Shown: positions 14,724-14,923 of the stretch, in pieces
Position numbering within the stretch: position 1 is the first letter of the stretch
Layout of the letters: each line of letters opens with the position of its first letter
Made by a program: the position numbers and the translations under genes
The notes under the pieces: model-generated
The model's database searches: none
Told to the model about the DNA's origin: nothing
Seen by the model: the letters and a program-made list of their open reading frames with translations, nothing else
DNA from: Paraprevotella sp.
GTDB taxonomy: Bacteria > Bacteroidota > Bacteroidia > Bacteroidales > Bacteroidaceae
NCBI GenBank assembly: GCA_017425765.1
Contig: JAFOXE010000249.1
Span: 1 to 14,923, forward strand
Direction: 5' to 3'
DNA length: 14,923 nucleotides

Positions 14724-14923
14724 TTATCTTTGTTTTGATTCTCTTATTGCTTGTTGCAAGTCCATTCGTTTGCCATCTTTCATCGCAATGATGAATGCCT
14801 TCGGGAACTTAGCTTTTATTTGTGCTTGTTTTTGTTTGCACTCGGCATAACTTGGCGTGCTTCCATAGGTGTATTTGTAAAGTCCGCTTTCGGCATAGCA
14901 AGAAATGTTTTTTAAGCCCTTAA
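14724..14923 (-). CDS. Probable N-acetylmuramoyl-L-alanine amidase, C-terminal end (partial)
   Basis: Only the last 66 residues are inside the window; the 5' part lies beyond the right edge. The readable end contains KGLKNISCYAE, then GLYKYTYG and KFPKAFIIAMKDGKRMD, a pattern of the SPOR-like C-terminal domain found at the end of Bacteroidales cell-wall amidases that precede an MCE gene. That domain binds peptidoglycan denuded of stem peptides. The catalytic part is not visible, so the identification rests on this tail and on the neighbour. Stop codon at 14724-14726, 22 bp before the MCE start. Any SPOR-domain protein remains an alternative. Confidence 0.6.
   Translation of the reverse strand, partial: KGLKNISCYAESGLYKYTYGSTPSYAECKQKQAQIKAKFPKAFIIAMKDGKRMDLQQAIRESKQR

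Overview
The window is ordinary chromosomal DNA from a member of the Bacteroidota, most likely order Bacteroidales (a Prevotella- or Bacteroides-like organism). The evidence is the set of gene types: a fused MurF-alanine racemase, a GSCFA protein beside it, a dxs-trkA pair, a class II (B12-dependent) ribonucleotide reductase, and an amidase followed by an MCE protein. Several gene starts are also preceded by the Bacteroidota promoter elements TTTG / TAnnTTTG rather than E. coli-type -35/-10 boxes. The lipoprotein carries an acidic run directly after its lipidated cysteine, as surface lipoproteins of this phylum do. I see no insertion sequences, phage genes, CRISPR arrays, tRNA or rRNA genes.

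Layout. (1) 1-2714, minus strand: dxs followed after 3 bp by trkA, which runs off the left edge. (2) 2811-6285, plus strand: a GSCFA protein and the MurF-Alr fusion, 1 bp apart and divergent from dxs. A very strong hairpin terminator at 6341-6389 closes this unit and also faces the lipoprotein gene from the other side. (3) 6410-7339, minus strand: an orphan lipoprotein. A 477-bp gene-free stretch follows (7340-7816), with hairpins, a run of nine G and one promoter-like element. (4) 7817-8185, minus strand: folB with its own terminator. (5) 8391-10931, minus strand: nrdJ, starting with GTG and driven by a near-perfect promoter in a 314-bp intergenic region that carries a repeated 14-mer. (6) 11246-11983, plus strand: a nitroreductase, divergent from nrdJ. 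(7) 12040-13452, minus strand: dnaA, whose last codons form one arm of the terminator shared with the nitroreductase. (8) 13808 to the right edge, minus strand: an MCE (MlaD-like) protein preceded by the C-terminal end of what is probably a cell-wall amidase.

Function. Most genes are housekeeping: isoprenoid precursor synthesis (dxs), potassium uptake control (trkA), peptidoglycan precursor synthesis (MurF-Alr makes D-alanine and adds D-Ala-D-Ala), folate synthesis (folB), deoxynucleotide supply (nrdJ), replication initiation (dnaA) and envelope maintenance (amidase, MCE). I found no convincing undescribed multi-gene system. The points most worth a second look are non-coding: the repeated motif and promoter geometry between nrdJ and the nitroreductase, the folded gene-free segment at about 7387-7560, and the perfect palindrome upstream of folB. 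The GSCFA protein, a little-characterised SGNH-hydrolase-like protein tightly linked to murein synthesis, is the most interesting coding lead.
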